The notes beneath the pieces were generated by a model that was given only the letters and a program-made list of their open reading frames with translations, was not told where the DNA came from and searched no databases. A stretch of DNA of 38,916 nt from Alphaproteobacteria bacterium (GTDB taxonomy: Bacteria > Pseudomonadota > Alphaproteobacteria > Micavibrionales > Micavibrionaceae): assembly GCA_016757515.1 (NCBI GenBank), contig JAERIN010000011.1, positions 1 through 38,916 on the forward strand, in the 5' to 3' direction. The position numbers were made by a program, and so were the translations under genes. Shown here in pieces: positions 16,499 through 24,879 of this stretch (its first letter is position 1; every line of letters starts with the position of its first letter).

Positions 16499-17860
16499 AT
16501 GCTGAACCTCGCCCCCTTTGTGCGCACCCTGAACGGCGCACCTGTGGCTGTTCTGGGCCTTGGCCGCTCGGGCCGGACCGCCGTCCGGGCCTTGGTCGCA
16601 GCGGGCGCGCGCGTCTGGGCCTGGGATGATGCCGCGAAGGCGCGCGAGTCGGTGGGCGCGGCCTATGTAAGGGACCTCGCGGGCGTCGGCGCGTGCGGGG
16701 CCCTGGTGCTCTCCCCCGGCGTGCCGCTAGACCACCCCGTGGCCATGGCGGCGCGCGCGGCGGGGGTGGAGGTTCTGGGGGACATAGAGATTTTGGGGCG
16801 GCTCGGCCTTGCCCAGAAGATCGTTGCCATCACGGGCACAAACGGGAAGTCCACCACGGCCGCGCTCACCGCCCACATCGCGCGGGCCTGCGGGGCGGAC
16901 GTGGCCCTGGGGGGGAACATCGGCGCGCCCGTGCTGGACCTGGACGCGCCCAGGGACGCGTTTGTCCTGGAGGTCTCGTCCTTTCAGGCGGACCTGTGCA
17001 CGCGATTCGCCCCGGACGCGGCGGCCCTGACGAATCTGGAGCCGGACCACCTGGCCCGGCATGGGAGCTTTGCGGCCTATATTGCCGCGAAGGAGCGCCT
17101 GTTCCGGGGGCCGGGCCTGGCGGTTATAGGCGTGGACGGGGCCGAGAGCGCCGCGTTTGCACGCAGGGTAGCCGCGAATCGGCGGGTGGTGCCGGTGTCT
17201 GTGGAGCGGGCGGTGGAGGGCGTGTGGGTCCGTGCGGACGGGGTCCTGATGGACGGGGGGCAGGAGATAGCCGGCTTGGAGCCCATCGCCACCTTGAAGG
17301 GGCGGCACAACTGGCAGAACGCGGCGGTTGCGGCGGCCCTGGTGATTCATGCCCTGGATCTGCCGCGCGAGGGGGTGGCGCGGGCGCTGGAGACTTGGGG
17401 GGGCCTGCCGCACCGGCAGTTCTTGGTGCGCAGGGTTGGGAACGTGGCCTACGTGAACGACTCGAAGGGCACGAATCTCCCTGCCACGGCCACGGCCCTG
17501 GCCGCGTTTGACACCATATACTGGATCGCGGGCGGCGCGGCGCGAGAGGTGGATCTGGAGCCCCTCGTGCCCTACCTCCCGCGCGTCCGCCATGCCTTTC
17601 TCATGGGTGCGTCGGCCCCGGCCCTGGCCGCGTTCCTGGAGCGGCACGGGGCGCCCTACACGGCGTGCGAGACCCTGGCCCCGGCCGTGTCTGCGGCGCA
17701 CGCCGCCGCGCAAGAGGGCGGGGGGCCTGCTACGGTCCTTTTTTCCCCGGCGTATCAGTCTTTTGATCAGTTTCGGGATTTTGAGGACCGGGGGGAGCAG
17801 TTTGCGGCTCTGGTGCGGAGCCTGCCCGCAGGGCCTCTGGCCCAAAATCCACGGGCTTGA
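16499..17860 (+). CDS. murD: UDP-N-acetylmuramoyl-L-alanine--D-glutamate ligase
   Basis: 453 residues, typical of MurD, which adds D-Glu to UDP-MurNAc-L-Ala in the cytoplasm. Features are the N-terminal Rossmann domain (VAVLGLGRSGRTAVRALVAAG), the Mur ligase ATP loop ITGTNGKSTTAALTAHI, the metal/substrate segment LTNLEPDHLARHGSFAAY, KGRHNWQNAAVAAAL, and the C-terminal GLPHRQFLVRRVGNVAYVNDSKGTN with the terminal LFSPAYQSFDQFRDFEDRG written in part as FSPAYQSFDQF. The start at 16499 is chosen from the alignment of the Rossmann domain; a frame from 16448 has no support. It is not next to other mur/fts genes, and its conserved 3' end overlaps the convergent gene by 131 bases. Confidence 0.95.
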   Translation: MLNLAPFVRTLNGAPVAVLGLGRSGRTAVRALVAAGARVWAWDDAAKARESVGAAYVRDLAGVGACGALVLSPGVPLDHPVAMAARAAGVEVLGDIEILGRLGLAQKIVAITGTNGKSTTAALTAHIARACGADVALGGNIGAPVLDLDAPRDAFVLEVSSFQADLCTRFAPDAAALTNLEPDHLARHGSFAAYIAAKERLFRGPGLAVIGVDGAESAAFARRVAANRRVVPVSVERAVEGVWVRADGVLMDGGQEIAGLEPIATLKGRHNWQNAAVAAALVIHALDLPREGVARALETWGGLPHRQFLVRRVGNVAYVNDSKGTNLPATATALAAFDTIYWIAGGAAREVDLEPLVPYLPRVRHAFLMGASAPALAAFLERHGAPYTACETLAPAVSAAHAAAQEGGGPATVLFSPAYQSFDQFRDFEDRGEQFAALVRSLPAGPLAQNPRA

Positions 17861-20129
17861 CGGGCCGGCCCGCGCGGATGAAGGCCTCCATCTGCGCCTG
17901 CCGCCCCGCGCTGCGCCGCGCAAAGTCTTTGTCTGCACCGAACTTCACCACCCGCACCAGGTCTGTGTAGGCATCGCTCCACACCACCGCGCTGTCCGGT
18001 AGGGGGAGCCACCCCGCCGCATCCAGACGCTGGGCCATGGGTCCTGGGGGCGTGAGGGCCACCCATTCGCTGGGCGCGACCAGGGGGTGCCGCTCCGGGG
18101 GGGTGTAGTGCATGCCATAGGCGGCAAGGCCCAGGGCCCGCGCCGCGCCGGCCAGGGGGGCGCGCAGGTCCAGGTACCGGTTGCTGATGTGCACCAGAAT
18201 TACCCCGTCCGGGGCCATGCGCGCGCGGTAGGCCATAAGGGCCTCAAGGGTTATGATGTGCGCCGGGATGGCGTCAGAGCTGAAGGTGTCTATGACCATC
18301 AGGTCGTAGCGCGGGCCTGGCGGCATCCCCTCCACCACCAGGCGGGCGTCGCCCAGGAAGACGTCCCCCGGCGGGCACAGGTCCAGGAAGGTGAAGTGCT
18401 CCCGCGCCACGCGCACGACCAGGGGGTCTATGTCCACGAAGTCTATGGTCGCGTCCGGGTACAGCCGAGCGTAGCAGGCGGTGGAGCCTGCACCCAGGCC
18501 CATGACCAAGACCCGGCCAGGCTGCGTGGCGGCGAAGGCGCTGTCCAGCGGGCCGTCCGGGGCGTAGTACGTCAGGGGCACGGCGTAGGCCCCCGCATGC
18601 TGTATCTGCATCCCGTGGACGGTGGAGCCGTGCTTGTAGACCCGCATCTTTGCGCCCGGCACGTCGGGTACGGGGGCGTCATAGACCGTGGAGACGCCAA
18701 AGACGTTGCGGGCTTGAAACACAGCGCTGGCAGGGGTGAGAAGGAGCATCACCGCACCGGCCACCAGGAGGCCCGCCGCAGCCATGAGGCGCGGGCGGAA
18801 GGCCGCCACCCATGCGCCGCCCGCAAAGACCCCCCACGCTGCGCGGGCTGTGTACGGCTCCACTGTGGGCACGAGGGCCCCTGCCACCAGCAGCGCAGGG
18901 GCGCACACAACCATCGCCACCGCCCCCCATAGGGCCAGGCGCCGGACGTTCGGGCTTGGCTCGGTCCTGTGGCGCGGCATGAGGAACACAGAGAGCAGCA
19001 GCGCTCCCGGGAATTCGGCTGGGGCGGTAAAGATGAGGGGTGCGATGAAGGCGTTGAACGCCCCGCCCAGCGCGCCGCCCAGGGCCAGCATGAGGTAAAA
19101 GTCCGTCAGGTGCCGCGCCGGGGGGCGCAGGGCGACCAGCCGCCCGTGCAGGGCCAGGGCCGTGACAAAGAACACTACCAGCACCGCGCCGATGTAAAGG
19201 AGGAGGAGCCCCGTACTCCCCACCGCCATGCCCTTGATGACAAAAGGCAGGAGCAGGGCCACCCCAAAGGGCTGCCAAAACCCCAGGGCGGCCAGCGGCA
19301 GGCGCACGCTCCGCGCGAAGGCCAGGATGTGCGTGGTCAGATAGAGCGCCAGGGGCACGACCCACAACATGGGCACCGCCGCTACGTCTTGTGTGATGTG
19401 CGCGCTCACTCCCGCAATCAGGCTGGCCGGCACCGCCGCTAGGGCCAACCAGGCTGCGCGCTGGCGCCAGGTGACCTCCCGGTGGAACAGGGTCCAGCCT
19501 ATCCCTGGCTGCGCCAGAACGCGGGCCCAGCCGCGCCGCGCGGGCCACGCTATGCAAGCGGCTACCAGGCCCCCCACCGCGCCGTAGACCAGAGCCCAGG
19601 CCCAGGCCTGCTGCGGCAAAGCGGCCCATGGCTCAACCAGGAGGGGATATCCCAAAAGACCCAGGACGCTGCCCGCGTTGCTGGCCGCGTAGAGGTGGTA
19701 TGGGTCGGCCTCGCCCGCTGCCGTGAAGAGCCTTTGGAGTCCCGGTGCTAGAGCCGAGAGCGCCACAAAGGGCACACCCACCGAGAGGGCCAGGGCCACA
19801 AAGACTCCCCACGGGGTTATGCCCTCTTGCAGCGGCGCGGTAGCAAACGCCACGGGCAGACCCGCGCCCGCAAGGGCTAGCAAGGCCAAGAGGGCCAGGC
19901 CGTGCGCCAGGGGCGATAGGCGGGACAGGAGGTGCGTCAGGCCATAGCCGGCGAGCAGGGCCGCCTGGAAAAAGGCCAGGGCCACGACCCAGCCCGCCGG
20001 GGCCCCGCCCACGTGGGGCAGCATCATGCGCCCGACCATGGGCTGCACGGAAAAGGCCAAGACCGCCGCGAGCGCGAGAGTCGCAGCGAACAGCGCGCCT
20101 TGGAAGCGAGGGGTGCGTTGAGATGTCAT
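17730..20129 (-). CDS. Membrane-fused spermidine-synthase-like protein
   Basis: 799 residues from ATG 20129. The first approximately 490 residues are an MFS-like membrane region of about 14 helices (ALAAVLAFSVQPMVGRMMLP onward). The C-terminal third is a Rossmann methyltransferase-like spermidine-synthase fold: VLVMGLGAGSTACYARLYP, VDIDPLVVRVAREHFTF and YDLMVIDTFSSDAIPAHI. Such fused proteins are widespread, and their polyamine activity is unproven. The tail after about residue 760 is Pro/Glu/Lys-rich and low complexity. That tail is encoded antisense to the conserved end of murD, with which the gene overlaps by 131 bases, so it may have arisen by loss of an earlier stop. Confidence 0.88.
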   Translation of the reverse strand: MTSQRTPRFQGALFAATLALAAVLAFSVQPMVGRMMLPHVGGAPAGWVVALAFFQAALLAGYGLTHLLSRLSPLAHGLALLALLALAGAGLPVAFATAPLQEGITPWGVFVALALSVGVPFVALSALAPGLQRLFTAAGEADPYHLYAASNAGSVLGLLGYPLLVEPWAALPQQAWAWALVYGAVGGLVAACIAWPARRGWARVLAQPGIGWTLFHREVTWRQRAAWLALAAVPASLIAGVSAHITQDVAAVPMLWVVPLALYLTTHILAFARSVRLPLAALGFWQPFGVALLLPFVIKGMAVGSTGLLLLYIGAVLVVFFVTALALHGRLVALRPPARHLTDFYLMLALGGALGGAFNAFIAPLIFTAPAEFPGALLLSVFLMPRHRTEPSPNVRRLALWGAVAMVVCAPALLVAGALVPTVEPYTARAAWGVFAGGAWVAAFRPRLMAAAGLLVAGAVMLLLTPASAVFQARNVFGVSTVYDAPVPDVPGAKMRVYKHGSTVHGMQIQHAGAYAVPLTYYAPDGPLDSAFAATQPGRVLVMGLGAGSTACYARLYPDATIDFVDIDPLVVRVAREHFTFLDLCPPGDVFLGDARLVVEGMPPGPRYDLMVIDTFSSDAIPAHIITLEALMAYRARMAPDGVILVHISNRYLDLRAPLAGAARALGLAAYGMHYTPPERHPLVAPSEWVALTPPGPMAQRLDAAGWLPLPDSAVVWSDAYTDLVRVVKFGADKDFARRSAGRQAQMEAFIRAGRPVKPVDFGPEALRAGSAPEPQTAPPGPQNPETDQKTDTPGKKGP

Positions 20130-20191
20130 GTCCTGAGGGCAGGGTATGCGGGTTTTGTAGAGAAGGTCTAGTGGCTCCACTGCGCAGGGTT

Positions 20192-20219
20192 CCCAAAGGG
20201 CTGCCCTTCCCTTTTGGGC
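20192..20219. promoter_or_regulatory. Inverted repeat upstream of GAPDH
   Basis: CCCAAAGGG (about 20192-20200) and CCCTTTTGGG (about 20209-20218) form a nine-base-pair stem with one bulge. There is no T tract on either strand, so it is an operator-like or RNA structure candidate rather than a terminator. It precedes the gap start by about 50 bases. Confidence 0.35.
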
Positions 20220-20268
20220 GTCCCTGGCCCATTATGCCACCCACACACAACCAAGGAGAGCCGTCGCC

Positions 20269-21279
20269 ATGGCCTCTATACCTACCACCATCGCCATAAA
20301 CGGCTTCGGGCGCATAGGGCGTCTGGCCGCGCGGGCCGCGTTTGAGACGGGCCGTACGGATGTCCGCCTGGTGGCCGTGAATTCGCCCGCACCTCTGTCC
20401 ACGCTCCGGCATCTGCTGCGCTATGACAGCGTCCACGGACCTTGCCCCTTTGCGGTAGAAGGCGCGGATAACGCCCTGATTATGAACGGTCAGCGTGTGG
20501 CGCTCTCCCACGGGCGGGACCCAGCAGCGCTGGACTGGGCCGGGGTTGACGTTGTGTTGGAATGCACGGGGGCGTTCAACACCCGTGACGGAGCAGCAGG
20601 ACACCTCACCGCCGGTGCCAAGCGGGTCCTTATCTCCGCCCCTGCTAAGGGGGAAGATTTCACTTGTGTTTTCGGAGTGAATGACGCGAACCTTAAGGCA
20701 GAGCACAAGGTTGTCTCTAACGCCTCGTGCACCACGAATTGCCTGGCCCCTGTGGCGAAGGTTGTGCATGAGGCGTTCGGCATAACCTCCGGATTCATGA
20801 CCACAATACATGCCTATACGGGGGATCAGAACCTGGTGGACGCCACGCACAAAGATCTCCACCGCGCGCGGGCTGCGGGTATGAACATGGTGCCCACCTC
20901 CACCGGCGCGGCCCGGGCCTTGGGGCAAGTTCTGCCTGCCCTGGCGGGCCGCCTGGACGGGGTGGCGATACGGGTGCCCACGCCGTGTGTATCTCTTGTG
21001 GACGTAAAGTTCGTTCTGCAGACCCCAGCGACGGCAGAACGCATTAACGCAGTCTTTTCCGAGGCGGCGGACGGCCCGATGCGTGGCGTTCTGGGCGTGA
21101 CGGACGAGCCTTTGGTGTCGGGCGACTTCACCCATAGCCCCCTGTCCGCCGTGGTCTCCCTGCCCGGCACGACGGTCGTGGGCGGCACCCTGGCCCGCGT
21201 GGCCGCGTGGTACGACAACGAGTGGGCTTTTGCCTGCCGGATGCTGGATGTGGCGGCGCGGATGGGGCGGCTGTCTTGA
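20269..21279 (+). CDS. gap: Glyceraldehyde-3-phosphate dehydrogenase, type I
   Basis: 336 residues with AAGGAG ten bases before ATG 20269. NAD-binding INGFGRIGR (residues 10-18), catalytic NASCTTNC with Cys154, HAYTGDQN with the active-site His, PTSTGAARALG and AWYDNEW identify the phosphorylating enzyme of glycolysis and gluconeogenesis. After the second Rossmann strand the usual Asp (in N-D) that holds the NAD ribose is Ser39 (VAVNSPAP), as in Bacillus GapB-type enzymes where small residues allow NADP. A preference for NADP, or dual use, is therefore plausible but not proved. It converges on recO with a 16-base gap. Confidence 0.96.
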   Translation: MASIPTTIAINGFGRIGRLAARAAFETGRTDVRLVAVNSPAPLSTLRHLLRYDSVHGPCPFAVEGADNALIMNGQRVALSHGRDPAALDWAGVDVVLECTGAFNTRDGAAGHLTAGAKRVLISAPAKGEDFTCVFGVNDANLKAEHKVVSNASCTTNCLAPVAKVVHEAFGITSGFMTTIHAYTGDQNLVDATHKDLHRARAAGMNMVPTSTGAARALGQVLPALAGRLDGVAIRVPTPCVSLVDVKFVLQTPATAERINAVFSEAADGPMRGVLGVTDEPLVSGDFTHSPLSAVVSLPGTTVVGGTLARVAAWYDNEWAFACRMLDVAARMGRLS

Positions 21280-21295
21280 CGCCCCTTTTGTGGCG

Positions 21296-22030
21296 TTAGG
21301 CGGAAGTACGCATGCCTCCAAGCGCGGCCAGGAGGCGTGCGCGGGCCGCCGGGAGCCCCCGCGTGTCCTGCGCGAAGGCCCGGTGCTCCAGGAAATAGCC
21401 TGTCAGGGCCAGGCCCCCCAGGATGTCTTCGGGGGCGGGGGCCGCGCGCTCGGGACGCAAAAAGCCTGGAAGTTTCAAGAGTTTGGCCTCGTACGGCTCT
21501 GCCTGTTGCGCGCTTACCGCCCGCCCGGTGCGTGGCGAGACGTGGGTCAGGGGGCCATCCCCGCCCGCCGCGCAGGCCTCCAAATCTAGCGCAAAGCCCA
21601 GGGCGTCCAGCAGTTGTACCTCCCAGAACACATACGCCGCAGGCCACAGAAGCCAGGGGTCCACACTTTCCTCGCGCGATATAATGGACAACAGGGCGCA
21701 AAGGCCCTCAAACGCGCCGGGCGCTGGCTCTCTCTCGGCCAGGCCCGCGTCCAGCAGGGCGCACGCGCTGGCCAGGGCCGCCAGGCGCGCCGCGTCGTGC
21801 CCCAGAAGGGGCGCATGGGCCTTAAGCGGCTCTAAAGACAGAGTGCCCAGGAACTCCGCCCCACGGGCCTGCCACCGCGCGGCGGCCAGCGTCCCAGGCT
21901 CCAGCGCCGCTCTAGAGCCGTATACATAGCCCGCCCGCTTGCCCCGGTGCGCCGTCAAGACATGCGCTACGGCTCCCTCCCCGTACGGGCGGGCCGAGAG
22001 GATTATGGCTTGATCTTCCCACGCCTCCAT
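21296..22030 (-). CDS. recO: DNA repair protein RecO
   Basis: 244 residues, typical for RecO, which loads RecA on SSB-coated single-stranded DNA in the RecFOR pathway. The N-terminal OB-fold starts WEDQAIILSARPYGEGAVAHVL and TAHRGKRAGYVYGSR, followed by the helical domain with DPWLLWPAAYVFWEVQLLDALGF, cited here as VQLLDALGFALDLEACA with its conserved GL-like turn, and SPRTGRAVS. Only the first Cys of the family's zinc site is evident, as in many alphaproteobacteria. The start ATG 22030 lacks a Shine-Dalgarno sequence. In many alphaproteobacteria recO sits after era; here it stands alone. Confidence 0.94.
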   Translation of the reverse strand: MEAWEDQAIILSARPYGEGAVAHVLTAHRGKRAGYVYGSRAALEPGTLAAARWQARGAEFLGTLSLEPLKAHAPLLGHDAARLAALASACALLDAGLAEREPAPGAFEGLCALLSIISREESVDPWLLWPAAYVFWEVQLLDALGFALDLEACAAGGDGPLTHVSPRTGRAVSAQQAEPYEAKLLKLPGFLRPERAAPAPEDILGGLALTGYFLEHRAFAQDTRGLPAARARLLAALGGMRTSA

Positions 22031-22115
22031 AGATTGGGCATGTGTAGCATAAACGCCGCAATGCTGCGAGGCGGGACTTGATCGCGCGGGGGCGTTTTTC
22101 TATAGTGGCCCCACG

Positions 22116-22205
22116 ATGACCGCGCAGCGCCCCACCCTTATGCAAACCCTCCGCGTCTTTCCGGAGGGGTTTATCATCCCTGGGCGCTTCGGGGGCCTGT
22201 CCTAA
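22116..22205 (+). CDS. Possible 29-residue small ORF
   Basis: A short frame from ATG 22116 to TAA 22203-22205 encodes MTAQRPTLMQTLRVFPEGF and ten more residues. TATAGT at 22101-22106 lies ten bases before the ATG, in the pattern seen before murD and the aspartate dehydrogenase gene, and no Shine-Dalgarno is present. Nothing homologous is recognised. It might be a real leaderless small gene, the leader of the ABC transporter transcript, or a chance frame. Confidence 0.3.
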   Translation: MTAQRPTLMQTLRVFPEGFIIPGRFGGLS

Positions 22206-22304
22206 GGGCCCTCTCAGCCGCCCCCCTCCACCACAATGCCGGGCGGCCATTTCACCAAAAACGACTATGGCCCGCCCGATCCCACGAATCGGAGCCGTAA
22301 GACC

Positions 22305-24086
22305 ATGACTAAAGACACAAAAGACACCGCCACCTACCGCGACGCCCTGGCCTTTGCTTGGCGCTATTGGGCCCGCAGGCCGGGCCTTATAGCCACGAGC
22401 CTGGCCATGATGGTCGCCGCGACGGCGGTGGACGCCGTGTGGCCCCTGTTCACCGGCGGCCTGGTGGACGCCCTGGCCAGCGGCGCCCCGGGCGACGCAC
22501 AGGCCCTGCGCGCCGCGGTGGGCAACCTGGCCGTGATCCTGGGCCTGGGGGTGGTCTACCATGTCCTGCACAAGGGCAGCTTTATCCTCTTTGGCCGCTA
22601 CCAGGCCAAGAACATCGCCCTCATTCAGCGCGACATGCTGCGCACGGTGCACGGCTTTTCCACCCAGTGGCACGCCGACGCCTTCGCCGGCGCCACGGTG
22701 CGCAAGATCACCCGGGGTGCGTGGGCGTTTGATATGCTCTCGGACAACCTGTTCCTCGGGATTTTGCCCGCGGCCGTGGCCATGGTGGGGGTGAGTGGGA
22801 TGCTGATCGTCCTCATGCCCCCGGTGGGCGTGTTCACCGCGGCCATGTGCGCGGTCTACATCACTTTGAACGTGTGGATCACGGTGCGCATCACGCGCCC
22901 CCTGCACGACGCGTCGGCGGCGGGCGACACCCGCCTGGGCGCGCGCCTGGCCGACGTGGTTACGGGCAACGCCATCGTCAAGGCCTTTGGCACCGAGGCG
23001 CGGGAGGAGGCGCGCTATGACCGCCTGGCGCGGGCGTGGCACCTGCGGGCGCAAAAGGCCTGGAACACCAACGACGCGTGGCAGTTCGCCACCGCCATGG
23101 TGCGCGAGACCATGATCGGCGGCATGTTCGCCATCACCCTGTGGCTGTGGTGGCGGGGGCAGGCCACGCCGGGGGACATCGCCCTGGTGCTCACGGCATT
23201 CTTCATGATCGCCGCGCGCATCTGGCACATCGGGCAAAACATAGCGGACCTCCAAAAGGCCGTCTCAGAAATGGCCGACATCGTGGCCTTCCACCGCCGG
23301 GCGGAGCTCATGGCCGACGCGCCCGGTGCTGTGCCCTTCCGCCCCGGAGCCGGTGAGATACGGCTGGAGTGCGTGCGCTTTGGATACCTAGAGGGGCGCG
23401 AACCGCTGTTCGATGGTCTGGACCTGGCTATACGCCCAGGGGAGAAGGTGGCCCTCGTGGGCCGCTCCGGCTCGGGCAAGACGACGCTCATTAAGCTGAT
23501 ACAGCGCCTGTATGACGTAAACGGAGGCGCGGTGCGCATAGACAGTCAGGACGTGCGCGACGTAACGCAGGCCTCGCTGCGTGCGGCCATCGCTCTGGTG
23601 CCGCAGGAGCCCGCGCTGTTCCACCGGAGCATAGCGGCGAACATCGCCTATGGCCGCCCCGGTGCTTCCCGTGCGCAGGTCGTGGAGGCAGCCAAGAAGG
23701 CCCACGCGCACGCTTTCATAGAGCGCCTGCCCCAGGGCTATGCCACCCTGGTGGGGGAGCGCGGGGTCAAGCTGTCGGGCGGAGAACGCCAGCGCGTGGC
23801 CATCGCGCGAGCCATTTTGGCCGACTGCCGCATTTTGATCCTGGACGAGGCGACCTCCAGCCTGGACTCGGTCTCTGAAGGCCACATCCAGGCCGCGCTG
23901 GAGGCCCTGATGTCCGGGCGGACGTGCATCACAGTCGCGCACCGCCTGTCCACTGTTCGCGCTGCAGACCGTATCCTGGTTATGGACCGGGGCCGCGTGG
24001 TGGAGGAGGGCACGCACGTGGACCTCCTTGCGCACACCGGCTCTGCCTACGCTGCCCTTCACACCGCACAGGCGTTTTACGGGTGA
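22305..24086 (+). CDS. ABC exporter, fused permease and ATPase
   Basis: 593 residues from ATG 22305 (GGAG upstream). Half-transporter with six membrane helices in about residues 20-325, then a nucleotide-binding domain: Walker A LVGRSGSGKTTLIKL, Q-loop LVPQEPALF, signature KLSGGERQRVAIARAIL, Walker B CRILILDEATSSLDS and H-loop TVAHRLSTV. As an MsbA/type IV exporter homodimer it would export a lipid, drug or peptide; the substrate cannot be named, and no cargo gene is adjacent. The coding sequence is GC-rich and typical of the window. An upstream in-frame ATG at 22236 has no ribosome-binding site and adds a non-homologous N-terminus. Confidence 0.92.
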   Translation: MTKDTKDTATYRDALAFAWRYWARRPGLIATSLAMMVAATAVDAVWPLFTGGLVDALASGAPGDAQALRAAVGNLAVILGLGVVYHVLHKGSFILFGRYQAKNIALIQRDMLRTVHGFSTQWHADAFAGATVRKITRGAWAFDMLSDNLFLGILPAAVAMVGVSGMLIVLMPPVGVFTAAMCAVYITLNVWITVRITRPLHDASAAGDTRLGARLADVVTGNAIVKAFGTEAREEARYDRLARAWHLRAQKAWNTNDAWQFATAMVRETMIGGMFAITLWLWWRGQATPGDIALVLTAFFMIAARIWHIGQNIADLQKAVSEMADIVAFHRRAELMADAPGAVPFRPGAGEIRLECVRFGYLEGREPLFDGLDLAIRPGEKVALVGRSGSGKTTLIKLIQRLYDVNGGAVRIDSQDVRDVTQASLRAAIALVPQEPALFHRSIAANIAYGRPGASRAQVVEAAKKAHAHAFIERLPQGYATLVGERGVKLSGGERQRVAIARAILADCRILILDEATSSLDSVSEGHIQAALEALMSGRTCITVAHRLSTVRAADRILVMDRGRVVEEGTHVDLLAHTGSAYAALHTAQAFYG

Positions 24087-24099
24087 TGAGGGCGTGTGC

Positions 24100-24105
24100 T
24101 ATGCT
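24100..24105 (+). promoter_or_regulatory. -10-like box before the aspartate dehydrogenase gene
   Basis: TATGCT ends nine bases before ATG 24114 within GTGTGCTATGCTCT, which matches the murD upstream block GTGTGCTATGATCT in 13 of 14 positions. A leader of zero to three bases would result. Confidence 0.4.
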
Positions 24106-24113
24106 CTGGCATC

Positions 24114-24875
24114 ATGGGAAAGGTGTGGAATGTAGGCGTAGCGGGCCTGGGTGCTATGGGCCGGGTAGTGGCGGGGGGTCTGGCGTCGGGGGAGTTGCCC
24201 GGCATGCGCCTGGCCGCCGTGGCGGAGGTCTGCGCAGAAAACCCTTTTGATGTACCAAAGGTGGATTTCTGTGCTCTAGCCTTGGCCTGCGACCTGGTGT
24301 GTGAGTGCCTGCCCGCCGCAGCGGTGCCAGACTTGGCGGCCGCCTGCCTGCCCGCCGGTACAGACATGGTGGTCATCACGAGTGCAGCGCTCTTGCTGTA
24401 TCCGGAAATATTAGAGGCGCACAGAGATTCGCGTGCCCGCATCTTTGTCCCTAGCGGGGCCCTGGCCGGGATGGACGCGGTGCGCGCCCTGGCCTCTGCG
24501 GGGGCGGTGACCGGCGCGCGTCTTGCCTCCACCAAGCCCCCGGCGGGCTTTGGCCGGGCAGATATTGTGGACAAAACGCGTATATTTGCGGGCAATGCGC
24601 TGGGGGCTGCGCGCGCTTACCCTGCGAACGTGAACGTGGCTGCTACTCTGACCCTGGCCTCTGGTCTGCCGCCGGAGGCGGTGGAGGTAGAGGTCTGGGC
24701 GGACCCGGCGGCCACCGGCAACACGCACGAGATCCGGGTGGAGAGCGCGTTTTCGGTCGTGACGGCCCGGGTGGAGGGGCAGCCCGACCCCGCGAACCCC
24801 AAAACGAGCGCCCTCGCGGGGCGCAGCGTCCTGGCCGCCCTGCGCCGCCTGACCGCCCCCCTGGTGGTGGGGTAG
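24114..24875 (+). CDS. nadX: L-aspartate dehydrogenase
   Basis: 253 residues. The N-terminal Rossmann domain starts NVGVAGLGAMGRVVAGGLA, and the C-terminal catalytic domain has the diagnostic GNTHEIRVESAF (with the family's catalytic His) and NPKTSALAGRSVLAALRRL. The enzyme oxidises L-aspartate with NAD(P) to iminoaspartate, which can feed quinolinate synthesis for NAD; whether nadA/nadC are nearby is not visible here. VPSGALAGMDAVRALA and KPPAGFG are further family segments. No Shine-Dalgarno precedes the ATG, but a -10-like box does. The histidine phosphatase gene follows after four bases, so the two are probably one operon. Confidence 0.9.
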   Translation: MGKVWNVGVAGLGAMGRVVAGGLASGELPGMRLAAVAEVCAENPFDVPKVDFCALALACDLVCECLPAAAVPDLAAACLPAGTDMVVITSAALLLYPEILEAHRDSRARIFVPSGALAGMDAVRALASAGAVTGARLASTKPPAGFGRADIVDKTRIFAGNALGAARAYPANVNVAATLTLASGLPPEAVEVEVWADPAATGNTHEIRVESAFSVVTARVEGQPDPANPKTSALAGRSVLAALRRLTAPLVVG

Positions 24876-24879
24876 CGCT

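Noticed and set aside
19633-21321. 562-codon minus-strand frame spanning gap and the upstream region
   Set aside because: It is antisense to GAPDH and out of frame with the membrane spermidine-synthase-like gene; composition is typical of a shadow frame.
21912-23255. 447-codon minus-strand frame
   Set aside because: Antisense to the ABC exporter with no ribosome-binding site and no motif.
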